Positions 18,546 through 27,827 of a DNA stretch of 27,924 nt are shown here, piece after piece (within the stretch, counting starts at the first letter, position 1; each line of letters begins with the position of its first letter). The DNA lies in the NCBI RefSeq assembly GCF_010093535.1, contig NW_022985216.1, positions 113,220 through 141,143 on the forward strand. The letters are read 5' to 3'. The notes under the pieces are model-generated. The model saw only the letters and a program-made list of their open reading frames with translations, did not search any database and was not told the DNA's origin. Position numbers and translations under genes: made by a program. The DNA is from Lindgomyces ingoldianus (taxonomy: Eukaryota > Ascomycota > Dothideomycetes > Pleosporales > Lindgomycetaceae).

Positions 18546-18819
18546 GAGGTGGAGCAGACGCAACTAACTATAATTTAAATATGTTTTACACAACGCATGC
18601 TAGAGCAAACTGCATGCAAATTAGCATAAAGGTGCACTTACATTAGGTATACATTTTTTTTTAAAAAAGAATATAAGAAACACATAAGCTGACAGAGAAA
18701 CAGCGTTACTAGGGTTTATCTGAAGAAATTCTAACTAACTAGCGCGTCTAAAAGAGGAGATTCTGCTAAACTTTTCGTTCTGCAAACCTGAATATAATAA
18801 GCAGAGCAAGCTCTGCTAA
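18546..18819 (+). repeat. Right terminal region of the insert
   Basis: The last 97 bp (18723-18819) match 27828-27924 in inverse orientation, with a few transitions (the 27.8-kb copy keeps more C/G). The region ends with the AGCAGAGC/GCTCTGCT palindrome and CTAA. The part before 18723 is AT-rich with ACGCATGCTAGAGCAAACTG, and its match, if any, lies outside the window. Confidence 0.85.
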
Positions 18820-19560
18820 TAAATACTTTTACCTAATTAAAGCACTAAAATTACTATAAATAATAATTATAATAGACTTTATTACAGGACTACCTTTGTC
18901 TAAGAAACTAGGGATAGAGAGAATGTGAAACATAATTATAGTAGCACTTAATAAAACTACTAAATATCTGCACACTTAGCCCTTAAAAAAAATAATAGCT
19001 AAAACATTTATTTATAAGTTAAAACAAAATATAATATTAGTATATAAATGCCTTAAAATTATTATCTTTAACTAAGATAAACTGTTTACTAGCAGATTCT
19101 AGAAAGTAGCTATGCAGCACCTTAGTATAACACACAAGCTGTCTACAGCCTACTATCTGCAGATAGACAGTTAGACTAAGAGAGTAAACACTAAAGTAGA
19201 AAAGTATCTTAGAAAGTATGTCTCCTACACTTAAAATAATTAGGCAGAATAGCTTTTAATAGCATAATTAGCTATTAATAACATAAAATTAGCTATAATA
19301 AAGAAAACGCTATATAAAGCTAATTTTAAGTATAACTTTTACTTTACACTATAAGAAAACTAACTTATAGACCTATAGAAATTAATAGACTAGCTGTTAA
19401 GCCTATAAGGCATATATAAAAAGTTAGCAGTAAAAGCTAGATCTAGCAGAGATATAATAGAAAAATACATAAATAAATTGCAATAACTAGGACTAAAGAT
19501 CTACCTAAAAGACTATATATATATATTAACACTAAAAACCTTAAGATACCTAGACCTTCT
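18820..19560 (+). pseudogene. Element IV: integrase catalytic core, after the insert
   Basis: The frame reads the linker, then IDFITGLPLSKKLG with the first catalytic Asp intact (18875-18877), and a block corresponding to the TxxSDRD motif in which Asp is now Asn (IIIFN-x-DKLF, about 19053-19085). Next comes FxKVAMQHLSITHKLSTAYY (about 19100-19155) and a QIDSQTKRVN motif in which the third catalytic Glu is Lys (about 19162-19190). YLRKYVSYTQNN follows. This is a typical gypsy integrase core, clearly inactive. It continues into a decayed C-terminal domain (to about 19720). Confidence 0.9.
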
Positions 19561-19719
19561 AGAAAGCTAGTAAAGAAAAGAATAAGGCTATATAAAGTTC
19601 TATAAACCTAACAAGATAACTGTAAACTTAAGCTTTCTCTGCATATAAAGATACACCTATAGTTTTATATCTCTAGATTAGAAAAAGCACCTAAAGAGAT
19701 TCCCTTATCTATGTAAGAA

Positions 19720-19910
19720 TAGAAAGATAAAAAGATAAAGTATAAAGTTAAACACATTATTAGTAATTAAAAAAACTAGAAAAAATTTCTAGTAAAATAA
19801 AAAAAGTAGCTTACTAGTAAAAACATATAAAAACTAGCTAAGAACTTGCAGAACGCGCAGCTGTTAGTATAAAAGTACTTTTAAGCTTATCTAAAAGAAA
19901 CTAGCTAGGT
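19720..19910 (+). pseudogene. Element IV: chromodomain remnant
   Basis: The frame reads KKFLVK, then LTSKNI-x-KLAKNLQNAQLLV and KYF-x-AYLKETS (about 19780-19910). It fits the YLVKWKG...NTWEPxxNLxNAxxLLxxF pattern of chromodomains at the end of chromovirus integrases. The Trp codon of NTWEP now reads TAA. It places element IV among chromoviruses. The chromodomain of element I (4979-5040) is clearly different, so the two are separate lineages. Confidence 0.7.
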
Positions 19911-19969
19911 AATAAAGCACTTATATTAAAAGAAATAGCTATGTTATTACTAGATAGCAGCAGCCTTTA

Positions 19970-20520
19970 GAGACAAGTCTTAGCTAATAAAGGCTGCAAA
20001 AAGGAACAGCCCTCTACTTTAGCTTTAAGAGCTTCTATCTTGTCTAAAAAGAAGAGGTCTCCCTTTAAATACTTTACGTGCTAAGCCTTTAGCAGATCTA
20101 GTAATTTTTAGATATAATCTTGTTTAGAACACTTCTTATCTCTTACCTCTAACATTTTCTTCTATAAGTAAAGTTGCTTTTAGTCTTAAGCTAATTATTT
20201 ATTTAATAATGCATAGTCCTAGGCCTGTAAGGCTTTAGCTTTTTAAAAAAGCGTCTCTCTTTCTTTCTCTAGCTAATTTTATGCAGTGTTAGAAATAAAA
20301 GCATTACACCTACTATGCTTTTTTACATACTTAACATATTTATCTAAGGATAATGTTAACATATAGAACAACTTTAAAAATTAGTAAGCGCTATAGGGCC
20401 TTATCTTTGTCTAGTAAAAAAAATTAAAATAAAAGGCAATATAAGGATAGTAAAATAAATAAAGCTAATAAGCTATTTAGTTTAAGAAAGATAAATATTA
20501 AAAATGCCTTCTAGTAAGTA
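19970..20520 (-). pseudogene. Decayed antisense reading frame between integrase and 3' LTR of element IV
   Basis: On the minus strand one frame holds for about 180 codons when only TAA/TAG are tolerated as former CAA/CAG. It reads, in order, KYVKYVKKHSRCNAFISNTA (about 20290-20350), a charged coiled-coil-like stretch (LEKERETLF, KAKALQA, YLxKKMLEVRDKKCSKQDYI) and KYLKGDLFFLDKIEALKAK (20018-20074), then CSFLQPLLAKTC. The protein was probably helical and lysine-rich. I do not recognise a family. It is oriented against gag-pol, in the slot where some plant chromoviruses carry antisense ORFs. Alternatively it may be part of another nested element whose edges I cannot see. The start is lost or lies near 20550. 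Confidence 0.5.
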
Positions 20521-20584
20521 AGTACTTACTTTATAAATAAACTTTTACTAACACAGTTATGTAAGCAGAGCGGCAAGGACGCTG

Positions 20585-20603
20585 CTAGGGAGGAGGGGCA
20601 GCG
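20585..20603 (+). other. Polypurine tract of element IV
   Basis: AGGGAGGAGGGGCAGCG sits directly before the TGTTATAG start of the 3' LTR, the expected plus-strand primer site. It escaped mutation although the DNA to its left is saturated. Confidence 0.8.
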
Positions 20604-21197
20604 TGTTATAGTCTACAGTTAGACTAACGTAACTCTACTAGCAGTGCTCCATAATCTAGCTAGATTAGGGCAGGGCTTGCTTGTAAACTAGTTAGAGGAC
20701 GCAGAGGCAACACAGATGCCTGCAGTAATAAAAGAATGCGCTATCTAATAGAAAGACAGGCTATAAGTCTAGAGAGCCTAAGGAAGCTTATAGGAGCTTC
20801 TCTTAGCAGGCTTCTATAAACTTTTATTAGCTCCCCTTAGCACCTTTAGCATATGTATATAGTCCCTGCATTAAACAACCTTTAAAAGGTGTGTTTAATA
20901 TTTAGTTTATTTTTTATATAAACTAAGTAGCATTTAGCTTTCTAAAAAGCTGTAATACTATTTATATATCTTACACTATATATACTTTTAACTTTATCTA
21001 ACAGGACTGTTTAACCTAGCCTTTCTACTGCTGTAATAAGGGCAAACTATAATCTAGTCACTCTACTCCCCTCTAATAGCCCAGTAGCCTGTACGTAGGA
21101 CTGTACACCCTACTAGATTAGCCCCTACCATCCGCCCTACTTCTCCCCTAGGAACATCACAAGACTCGAGTGCTTCTACGAAGCAAGGATTGTAACA
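20604..21197 (+). mobile_element. 3' LTR of element IV (594 bp)
   Basis: The unit starts TGTTATAGTCTACAG and ends GATTGTAACA. It aligns with the 5' LTR and gives the uninterrupted site for solo LTR A near 20790. The target duplication AATAC follows at 21198. The last 150 bp keep CG and CA dinucleotides (CTCGAGTGCTTCTACG) lost in the 5' LTR, while the first 200 bp are the mutated version of what the 5' LTR preserves. Confidence 0.94.
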
Positions 21198-21984
21198 AAT
21201 ACATACTATATATTATGTATTTATAAAAAAAATAAGTAGAAGATAGCATTCTAGACTTAATATAGTTATTTTAAGTACTAAGTTCTACTTTTTAGTCTTA
21301 CTACTGCTTTTATAGCTTTCTAGGCTTATATTAACTAGGCTTTAGTAGAGTTAGTTAATGTAACATGTATTATGTACTTTAATAATATTTTAGTTTATTT
21401 TAACATAAAAAAAGAATAAGTTATTTATATTAAAAAAATGCTATAAAAATTATATAAAGTAAAGCTTTTTTTAAAACTTAGTAAGTGTAAATTTTATATA
21501 TAAAAAACTAAGTACCTAAAGCACATAGTTTACTTAAAAAGAGTTAAAGTTAACCTTTTAAAAATTAAAATAATTTAGAAGTAGCTAATGCTAAAAACTA
21601 TTTAGAATATTTATATTTTTATAGACTTTATAAACTACTATAAGTAGTTTATTACTAACTTTTTTTTAATTACTCTACTTTTTACTAAGCTAACCTAAAA
21701 GAGCCTAGATATAGTAAAGAGTAGTTAAAAGTAAAAGTAGAAAAAAAGTTAAAAGCTTAATATTAGTTCTAAGAGTAAAGTAGCTTTTTAAAAGCTCTAA
21801 AACTTATTTTTTTTAAAGTTTTTATATTAGCTTATTTTAATGCTAATAAAAAAAACTAAAGTAAAAGTTAACACTTTAAAAGGTGTAATTTATAGCATTT
21901 TAAGCTAATTAGTCTTAGATAAGACTAAAAGAGCTTAATAAAGGCTAATTAACTTTTTTTTTAAAAATAATAAGTAAAGCTAAG
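21198..21984 (+). pseudogene. Element III: RT C-terminal half and start of RNase H
   Basis: The RT frame cut at 10559 resumes. It shows an AYIN-x-ALVELVNVTCI block, then the active site Tyr-Phe-Asn-Asn at 21375-21386 (YLDD in active enzymes), KLFLKLSKCKFYI (about 21460-21500), KYLKHIVYLKRVKVN (about 21511-21553) and an FIDFINYYK-x-FITNF thumb motif (about 21620-21665). RNase H starts with a VKVNTxKGVIYSILS block (about 21860-21905). It stops at FFFKNN near 21970, where the copia element begins. Both catalytic Asp of the RT motif are lost. The rest of pol lies beyond the right edge of the window. Confidence 0.88.
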
Positions 21985-22485
21985 TGTTAAATAGGCTCTA
22001 ACAGCTAGCTGCTTATAGTATAAGCACTTAAGTAGCAAGAGTAAGAGTAGTGTACAGTGTGCACAGCGTATAAGGTAGGTAAGGTAAGGGCAACATGTTT
22101 CTAGTTCTATTACTTTTATCTTTCTTGTGACGGTGCTGCTTGTTAAGCTCCGCTGCTAGTCACATGATCTCGCTAAGGGTTAAGCGAGCGCGCTAGCGCC
22201 TTGGCGCTGCGCAAGCGTTTCTCTCGCGAAAACCCTTCGCCTCCTTCACTCCCTATCCTAGTTTAGCTGAAATAGAGCCGACCTACTCTGCCATGCTTCC
22301 CCAGCTCCATACGGTAGTAGAGACAGTGCTTGTCATCACATTTCTTCTATATAGAGGAAAAAAGGGGATATCTAGATGTTTACGCATAAAGGTTTACACA
22401 TAAGCATTATATAACATAGATATGTAGTTCTGCTTATGCGCAATTGCTTATATCTAGACTGTAACACTGCTGCTATGTACAAACA
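21985..22485 (-). mobile_element. 3' LTR of the copia element, family D, interrupted
   Basis: On the minus strand it starts TGTTTGTACATAGC (22485) and ends CCTATTTAACA (21985). Without the 220-bp insertion at 22121-22340 it is 281 bp. The solo copy at 24006-24285 is its inverted, little-mutated homologue of 280 bp. Differences are transitions. AAAAAGAAAAG on the minus strand just before it is the likely polypurine tract. The three clearest changed sites are CG in the solo copy and TA/TG/CA here. Confidence 0.9.
22126..22340 (+). mobile_element. GC-rich solo LTR (family E) with perfect target duplication
   Basis: The 215-bp unit runs TGTGACGG...TGTCATCACA with flanking TTTCT at 22121-22125 and 22341-22345. 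The uninterrupted version of the site is in the solo LTR D at 24006-24285, where TCTTTC passes directly to CTCTGTATAGAGG on the minus strand. It is the GC-richest block of the window (GCGAGCGCGCTAGCGCC near 22182) and has no visible RIP signature, which implies late arrival or a size too small for RIP. No second copy is present, and the strand is arbitrary. Confidence 0.88.
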
Positions 22486-22849
22486 CTAGTAACTTTTCTT
22501 TTTGTTTAAAAAGTTGCCTTTTATACGTGTTACTTCTCTTCTGTTTATATAGGTCTATCTAATTACATTCTACCTTTACTCTACCTTATTTGTTAGGACT
22601 TGCCCCTAGTAATGCTGTGCGTTAGGATAGGCTAGTTGCGCTATGTAAATAGCTCTTTTTCTTTATCCTTTACTTTCTAAGCCTTACTGTATAATTCCCT
22701 AGCTCTTTTCTTTTTTTATATAGTGCTAGCAGTGACAGATCCTTATAATAAGAAAAATAAGTATGTATAATAAAAAAAATAAAAAAGATAGGCTTTATAT
22801 AAAGGTGTTATTAGTTTAGTTAGTTTAGAGCATCTTTATGCACAAGATC
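22486..22849 (-). other. Copia 3' untranslated region and pol end
   Basis: Minus-strand pol seems to end around 22840, after text resembling the NPADAMTK...L..L..TNRL copia C-terminus (LLVLTNCLSV-x-IEASVD, about 22855-22905). The segment down to the LTR holds no second gene. It is somewhat less AT-rich than the body and shows T/C runs typical of a region near a polypurine tract. Confidence 0.55.
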
Positions 22850-23480
22850 TAGCTAGTCTACAGATGCTTCTATCTAGACAGAGAGGCAGTTAGTTAGAAC
22901 TAATAATTAAAAAGCCTAGTTTAGTGTTTTTTTTATACATGCATTTACTAAGTAATTTTTTTTATATAATTTATAAAGTAACATAATGTTAATTATAAGT
23001 TACTTTTTACTAGTAGTACCTAGCTTAACTAGGTAATTATATAAAGACTTTAAATCTATGTAGATTACTACTAGAATTAGTAGTAGTTTAAGCGTTTATA
23101 TAATTTACTATAAAGTTATACTAAAAGTAATTACATTATTAAACTTTTTAACTATTCTATATAGTTTACTAGTAAGAACACTCTTAGTTACTCTTTTACA
23201 CTTAGTAGAATTCTAGTGTATAATGTTGCCTAGTATTTTAAAGTAGTTACTTTACTTTATATAGTTTTTATTACTTAATATAATTAAAATTTTTAGCTAT
23301 AAGCTAAAGTTTTTATTATTAGTAAATAATTTATTTATAAAGATAAATAGCTTTACACTATTAAGCTATAATAGTAAAAAGGTAAGACTGTGCTTACTAT
23401 TATTTATCTACTATTAGATTTATGCGTTAAGTATGATAATATTATTATGTAAAAAGTTTATAGTTTATGTAGTAATAAAT
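22850..23480 (-). pseudogene. Copia: decayed RNase H
   Basis: Minus-strand frames show the copia RNase H series: FIFINKLFTNNKNFSLQL (about 23290-23345, the FTDASFANNxDxSSQxG motif with the first Asp now Asn), an STKCKRVTKSVLTSKLYRI block (about 23157-23212, the SxKxxRVTRSxLAxELxAM motif, Glu now Lys), IYIDLKSLYNYLVKLGTTSKK (about 23005-23070, the TDSxSLYD motif) and a short MLLYKLYKKN block. The motif order and spacing are those of fungal copia elements. The enzyme is inactive. Confidence 0.88.
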
Positions 23481-23559
23481 AGGTTAAATGCTGCCTTTAG
23501 CTAATATATAAATATAATATATACTTCTTTTATATATTACTTAATATATTATTATACAG

Positions 23560-24005
23560 CATCTTTATTTTCTAAGTTAATTATATAAAAGTAGCTCACT
23601 TATCTTTTTTAAGTAAGAACTACTATATTATGTGTAAGTTTAATTTTTTTACTATTAAACCTAATAGGCTGCTTTTTTACTAAAATAGTCTTACTTTTTA
23701 TATAAAACTTTACTTTTTATAGTTTTTTTTTTCTTTTTGCGCAAAATTTTTTATTATAATACTTAAAGTATTATTCATTTATAAGCTAGTAATACTAAAA
23801 GTGTGCTTTTTTTTTATTAGTAATTAAAAAGTAAAGGTTATATAAAAAGATGTGTATACACAGCTTTTTTTCATAGTAGTTACAGTATGTTTTAAACTAA
23901 TACAGTTCTAATTTAGCAGCTTTATATAAGACTTATATAACCTAGAGTATTATATTTAGTAGAAAGCTCTAGCGCATCTTCTTTAGTAGCTTTATATACA
24001 GCGTG
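23560..24005 (-). pseudogene. Copia: RT C-terminal part
   Basis: After the solo LTR the minus frame resumes with YIKLLKK and ILxVIxVLYKAAKLELYQFKTY (about 23850-23960), corresponding to the LKVxKPLYGVPEAGxxWFxTY motif. The YVDD/TDD active site region near 23800 is too decayed to read. Further on comes a KVxFYIKSKT... block (about 23690) leading into RNase H. The preceding half of the RT is at 24286-24690. Confidence 0.78.
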
Positions 24006-24285
24006 TGTCCGTACGCAGCAGCAGCGTCACAGCCTGGATACGAGCGATTGCGCACGAGCAGGATCACGTATCTATGTCACATAATGCTTGTGCGCGAGCC
24101 TCTGTGCGCAAACATCTAGATATCCCCCTTTTCCTCTATACAGAGGAAAGACAAGAGTAATAGAACTAGAAACATGTTGCCCTTACCTTACCTACCTTGT
24201 ACGCTGTGCACACTGTACACCACTCTTACTCTTGCTACTTAAGTGCTTATACTATAAGCAGCTAGCTGTTAGAGCCTATTTAACA
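24006..24285 (+). mobile_element. Solo LTR, family D, inside the copia RT; perfect target duplication
   Basis: The 280-bp unit reads TGTCCGTACGC...CCTATTTAACA with GCGTG on both sides (24001-24005 and 24286-24290). It is the same family as the copia 3' LTR (21985-22485) but in opposite orientation, and it interrupts the copia RT, whose minus frame continues on both sides. It keeps most CG dinucleotides. It contains a hairpin CCTCTATACAGAGG at 24133-24146. A 69-codon frame within it is accidental. Confidence 0.93.
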
Positions 24286-24690
24286 GCGTGCGTATAAGCT
24301 TATCTATTAATTAAATATATACTTATATAATATTACATAGTTTAAAATGCATTTTATACATAGCTTTTAAGCTTACTTTTATAGCTAAGAGTAGTTTTTA
24401 GCTTATTTTTTAAATAGTTAGTAACTAAGTAAAAAAAAAAAAATTTCTTTTTATCTAAGTAGCTAGTAAATACTAGGTAGAATTTCTTATATAGTTAAGT
24501 TATTTTACCTTTTACTTTTTATATAAAGTAGAAGTTAAAAATCTAACCTTTATGCTTTATTAAGTTATACACTATAACTTTAAAAGTGCTGTTAGTAATT
24601 AAAGTGTTTATCTTTATATAGTCTAATTTTTTAAAGAGTTTTTTAAGTATAGTAATTACACTATTTATATAAAGCTTAATAAATAAGGCT
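24286..24690 (-). pseudogene. Copia: RT N-terminal part
   Basis: The minus frame reads NSTFKVIVYNLIKHKG (about 24543-24595), matching the GxFExVxxxDVPxGxRIFxSRFV block of fungal copia RT. KKFYLVFTSYLDKKKF (about 24435-24490) corresponds to EKSRLVVQAYNDxxK. Next comes SYKSKLKSYV (about 24355-24385), the LRDVSQAYVQS region. It is cut by the solo LTR. Stops are at former Gln and Trp codons. Confidence 0.82.
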
Positions 24691-24699
24691 TAATTATCT

Positions 24700-25150
24700 T
24701 TTTTTTTCTAAGTTAAAAATACTTAGTCTAGACTTTATATAGGTTTTCTTTACTTTTTACTTTTTCTAGTATCTATCTTTTCTTTTTACACTAGTGCAGC
24801 ATTGCTATCTTAAGGAGCTTAGTTTATAGTAGGCTTTAGTTCTACTTTTATAGCATTTTTATAAAGCTGTTTTTTTTTCTTCTTTTTTAAAAAATCTTTT
24901 TATATAGAGATTAGTTTATCTAGATTATTTATTATAAGTAAATTGTTTTTTTTCTTTATAGTATAGTTTAACTTGTGTATATTAAAGCTTTAGTACGCTA
25001 TTTTTTCTTTTAATAATAATGTCTCTTCTTTTAATGCTTTTAATTTTATATAGGCTAGTTTAGCCTTTTTTCTTCTTTTATGCTATAATTTCTAAGCTAA
25101 GAGAGAGGTTAAGAACTTTATATGTTATAAAGCTATTATAAGTGTTAATT
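24700..25150 (-). pseudogene. Copia: integrase-RT linker, lysine-rich
   Basis: Minus-strand translation is lysine- and leucine-rich with few clear motifs (KKKKAKLAYIKLKALKEETLLLKEKIAY-like text spans about 24990-25080). It resembles the low-complexity spacer between copia integrase and RT, which in related elements carries the basic, coiled region. Poly-Lys runs here (about 24870-24890) reflect A-rich RIP products. Confidence 0.6.
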
Positions 25151-25960
25151 ATATAATTAATGTTTACTTTTTATACTACACTTACTTATGCAATAATGTC
25201 TAGTAATAGTAAAGAGTTTAAGTTAATTTTTAGATATGCTTTAAAGACTAGCAGTGTAGGTACTAGACTATGTAGGCTAGCTGTGTTGTTTAGAGCCTTA
25301 ACTGCTATTTATAGAATAGCCTTATTATTTATATAGTTTCCTAGCTTAGTCTTTAGGATGTTAAACACTTATTAAAGAGGTGTATACACACACTTAACCT
25401 TTTTAACTGCTTAATGTGCTTCTATAAGCATCTGCTTATATATAGCTTTTATAATCTTTACATAAGCTTAAAAAATTTTTAAAGTAAAGTTTATACTAGA
25501 GTTATGCATAATATAGTTTAAAGGTTCTTAATAAGTGTTAATTTAGCATTTACATAGTGCATTTTAGGTATCTTGTGCAGACATAGATTTTTAGAATATA
25601 GCAGCCTAAAATAATGTGTTTATATTAATAATATATAAAACATCTCTATTATTAATTTATATAATATTAATAATAAATTTATAGTTAAAGTAAGTGTTAT
25701 TTTTATTTATAAACTTAAATTTTTATAAAGCTTAGTTATATAATTAGTAAAACTAGTAAAACTTTTTAATCTTTTTTAACACTACAGCATTAATGTTGTA
25801 GCTAGCGCTAGTTAGCATATTCTAAAGTTTCTTTATATAAGAGTGTCTAAATTAGTAGTAGAGGCAGTAAAGTTTTAATTTAGTAAAAAAAAAAAAAAAA
25901 AATTTTCTTACTAATATTAAAAAAAGTGTTTTTATTTTTATAGAATAAAAATAGTAGTTT
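25150..25960 (-). pseudogene. Copia: decayed integrase
   Basis: Minus-frame blocks in order: FRHSYIKKL (His of the zinc finger, near 25850), YFNYKFIINIIQINNRDVLYI (about 25630-25690, the DFNYxIxVDVMxxDGxPVLHVV region with the first Asp now Asn), LFQAAIF, SAQDTQNALYKC (about 25555-25590), a YIMHNSSINF region (second Asp now Asn, about 25490-25525), EAHQAVKKVK (about 25395-25425, catalytic Glu region), then VKALNNTASLHSLVPTLLVF (about 25245-25305). These are distinctive of fungal copia integrases. Single letters were bridged over TAA/TAG stops. Not functional. Confidence 0.9.
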
Positions 25961-27827
25961 TATTTTTATATATAATAATATTTAAAATGTTGTTAAAGCA
26001 TGCCTTAAGTTAGTTAGTATTTACTAGTAATAGTAGAAATAGTGTTAAAGTTTTTAAAATGTAGTATATAACTAAACTAATTAGGTTTTAGATTTATATA
26101 GTACTAATTAATCTTTTTAGAGTTTAGCTTTTAAAGCTAATATTTATTTAGCTAGGTGTTTAATTAATTTCTATATATAGATTTTTTTATATGTACGCCT
26201 TAAGTTAAGACTTACTAATAGTAAAAATCTTTACTACACCTGTGTTTTATAGTTTACTTTAGTATACTATATAGTATTAGTTATTAAGAATAAACTACTT
26301 AGCATACTTTTTAGGTTTAATGCTGTAGATGTCCTCTTCTGTTGCATAGTGTAGATAAGTAGTAATAGTAAAGTAGTTAAGAGCTTTTTTTAGTATTCTT
26401 ACTTTTTTATTTTATTTTTTTTAGAGTAACTTTTAAAGTCTTAAATGTATAAGGTAATAGCTTTATATAATAAAGTTTTATTATAAAAATTTTTATATAA
26501 GGTAATGTACTAGTTCTTTACTTATGTATAGTTGTTATAAAAGTAGTTTAATAACTAATATTTTTTTTATAGTAGATAAAGCACTTCTTTATTTATGTAT
26601 AGTTATCTCTAGATTATAGCCTAAACTTAGATAAAAATCTTCTACATTATTCTTTTTTACATAGCAAGAAGTTTCTCTTTTATTATATAAACTCTTATTA
26701 TGTAGAGTTATATTAGTAGTCTATGTAGTATACATTAGGTAGTTCTTAGAAGTATTAGTTTACCCTTTAGTCTATAGTAACTTAAAGTAATGCCTATAAG
26801 TTACTAAATAAGGCTTTATATAAAGGCTTAATAGTAAACATAGCATGTTCTAGTGCTAGTTATTCTTAACAGGCTTATATAATAGTAGTGTGTAGTAAAA
26901 CATCTTCTTAAAATTTTATTTTTAGTGCCTTTTATATAAGTGTAAGCTTATTAATTATTATTTTAAAGACTTTATATAAGCTTTTATTAAAGTTTTTTTA
27001 TTAGCATTATATAAAAGTTATTATTATTTAGTCTGTTTAGTACTAGCTATAGTTTACATTAGTGTTAAAGTAACTACTTAAGGTGTTATATAAATGCTTT
27101 TAGTTATGTCTAAGGCCTATATTATATATATAGTATATATTTACATAACTTTTTAAGATGTCTAGAAAGATGTCTATGTACTAAGTTTTCTAAATATTTA
27201 GCTATTAATATAAATTAATAAAGATCTTTATTTTATTTATAAAAATGTTATATAGTTAACTTATATAGTTATTATTATTTTTTTATGCTTTTTAAAATTA
27301 TATAATTTTATCTACTAAAAGTTTTTCTTTAGTAGTTTCCTTTTAAAGTAAAAGTTTATATAAGTTATAATATAGTATAAATTATATAGGTAGTATTAGT
27401 AGTGTATACACTACTACAGGCAGTAGTGTGTATAATTAAAGGTGTAGAGCAGGTGTTAGGTAAAGTAGCATATATTATTTATATAGTAATTAGTGTAGTG
27501 CTAGCTAAGGTGTAGAAGTAAGTAATACTAGTATGTTTAGTATTATTAGTAGCATTATATTTAGTCTGCTTCTATGTAAAGCCTTATATAGTAATAAAGG
27601 TTGTGTATAAAGCTTTTTTAGTATAATTACTTTTTTTTATGCTATATTATATAGCTTTTAAGCTGAAGTACCTTTATTACTTAGCTATAGTGTAATTCTT
27701 TTATTCTTTAGCACTTATATAAGCTTTTTTTTAAATGTGCAGCTAAGTGCTAAGAAGTCTTATAGTGTCTATTTTTTAAAATTTTTTATATATAAACTTA
27801 AAAAAGTAGCGCTCTTTTAAGTTATTA
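25960..27827 (-). pseudogene. Copia: decayed gag and protease region
   Basis: The minus strand of this 1.9-kb stretch is T-rich on plus and A-rich on minus, with TAA/TAG throughout, like the remainder of the element. Position upstream of integrase predicts gag, nucleocapsid and protease. A frame piece with HYATEEDIYSIKPKKYAK (about 26300-26350) looks like true decayed coding but is not diagnostic. An 18-bp A-run lies at about 25887-25904. No intact gene is seen, and nothing else is embedded until 27828. Confidence 0.5.

Larger units (their letters stand above)
16217..18819 (+). mobile_element. 2.6-kb insert in integrase, Helitron-like right end
   Basis: This segment splits the element IV integrase. 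Its right terminus has a palindrome (AGCAGAGC at 18800-18807 and GCTCTGCT at 18810-18817), then CTAA (18816-18819), followed by a host T. The last 97 bp (18723-18819) recur in reverse at 27828-27924, where CTAA is again followed by T. No matching inverted repeat is seen at the left end. A 3' hairpin, CTRR end and A/T insertion without target duplication are Helitron features. The left end does not begin TC and its position is uncertain: short direct repeats AAATACT (16217/18821) and TAAATA (16235/18820) allow other boundaries. No Rep/helicase gene is present, so it would be non-autonomous. Confidence 0.45.
10560..21197 (+). mobile_element. Element IV: full-length Ty3/gypsy chromovirus with nested insertions
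   Basis: The 10,638-bp unit has two LTRs (10560-11499 with a 346-bp insertion, and 20604-21197). Each is exactly 594 bp once the insertion and its target duplication are removed. The outer ends are TGTTAC...GTAACA with target duplication AATAC. The order gag, protease, RT, RNase H, integrase, chromodomain is that of gypsy chromoviruses. A polypurine tract precedes the 3' LTR. A 2.6-kb insert splits the integrase. A decayed antisense frame lies between the chromodomain and the 3' LTR. Confidence 0.94.
21985..27827 (-). mobile_element. Ty1/copia element inserted in element III (incomplete at window edge)
   Basis: Read on the minus strand, the order is gag/protease (about 26000-27827), integrase (about 25150-25960), RT (23560-24690, interrupted), RNase H (22850-23480) and a 3' LTR at 21985-22485. 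The order integrase before RT defines Ty1/copia. It is inserted in the RNase H of element III. The target duplication would be CTAAG (21980-21984) on the left. The 5' LTR is outside the window or beyond the repeat at 27828. The whole body is heavily mutated. Confidence 0.9.

Noticed and set aside
24088..24297. 69-codon plus-strand frame
   Set aside because: It lies within solo LTR D and crosses its boundary. The homologous copia LTR has stops in the frame.
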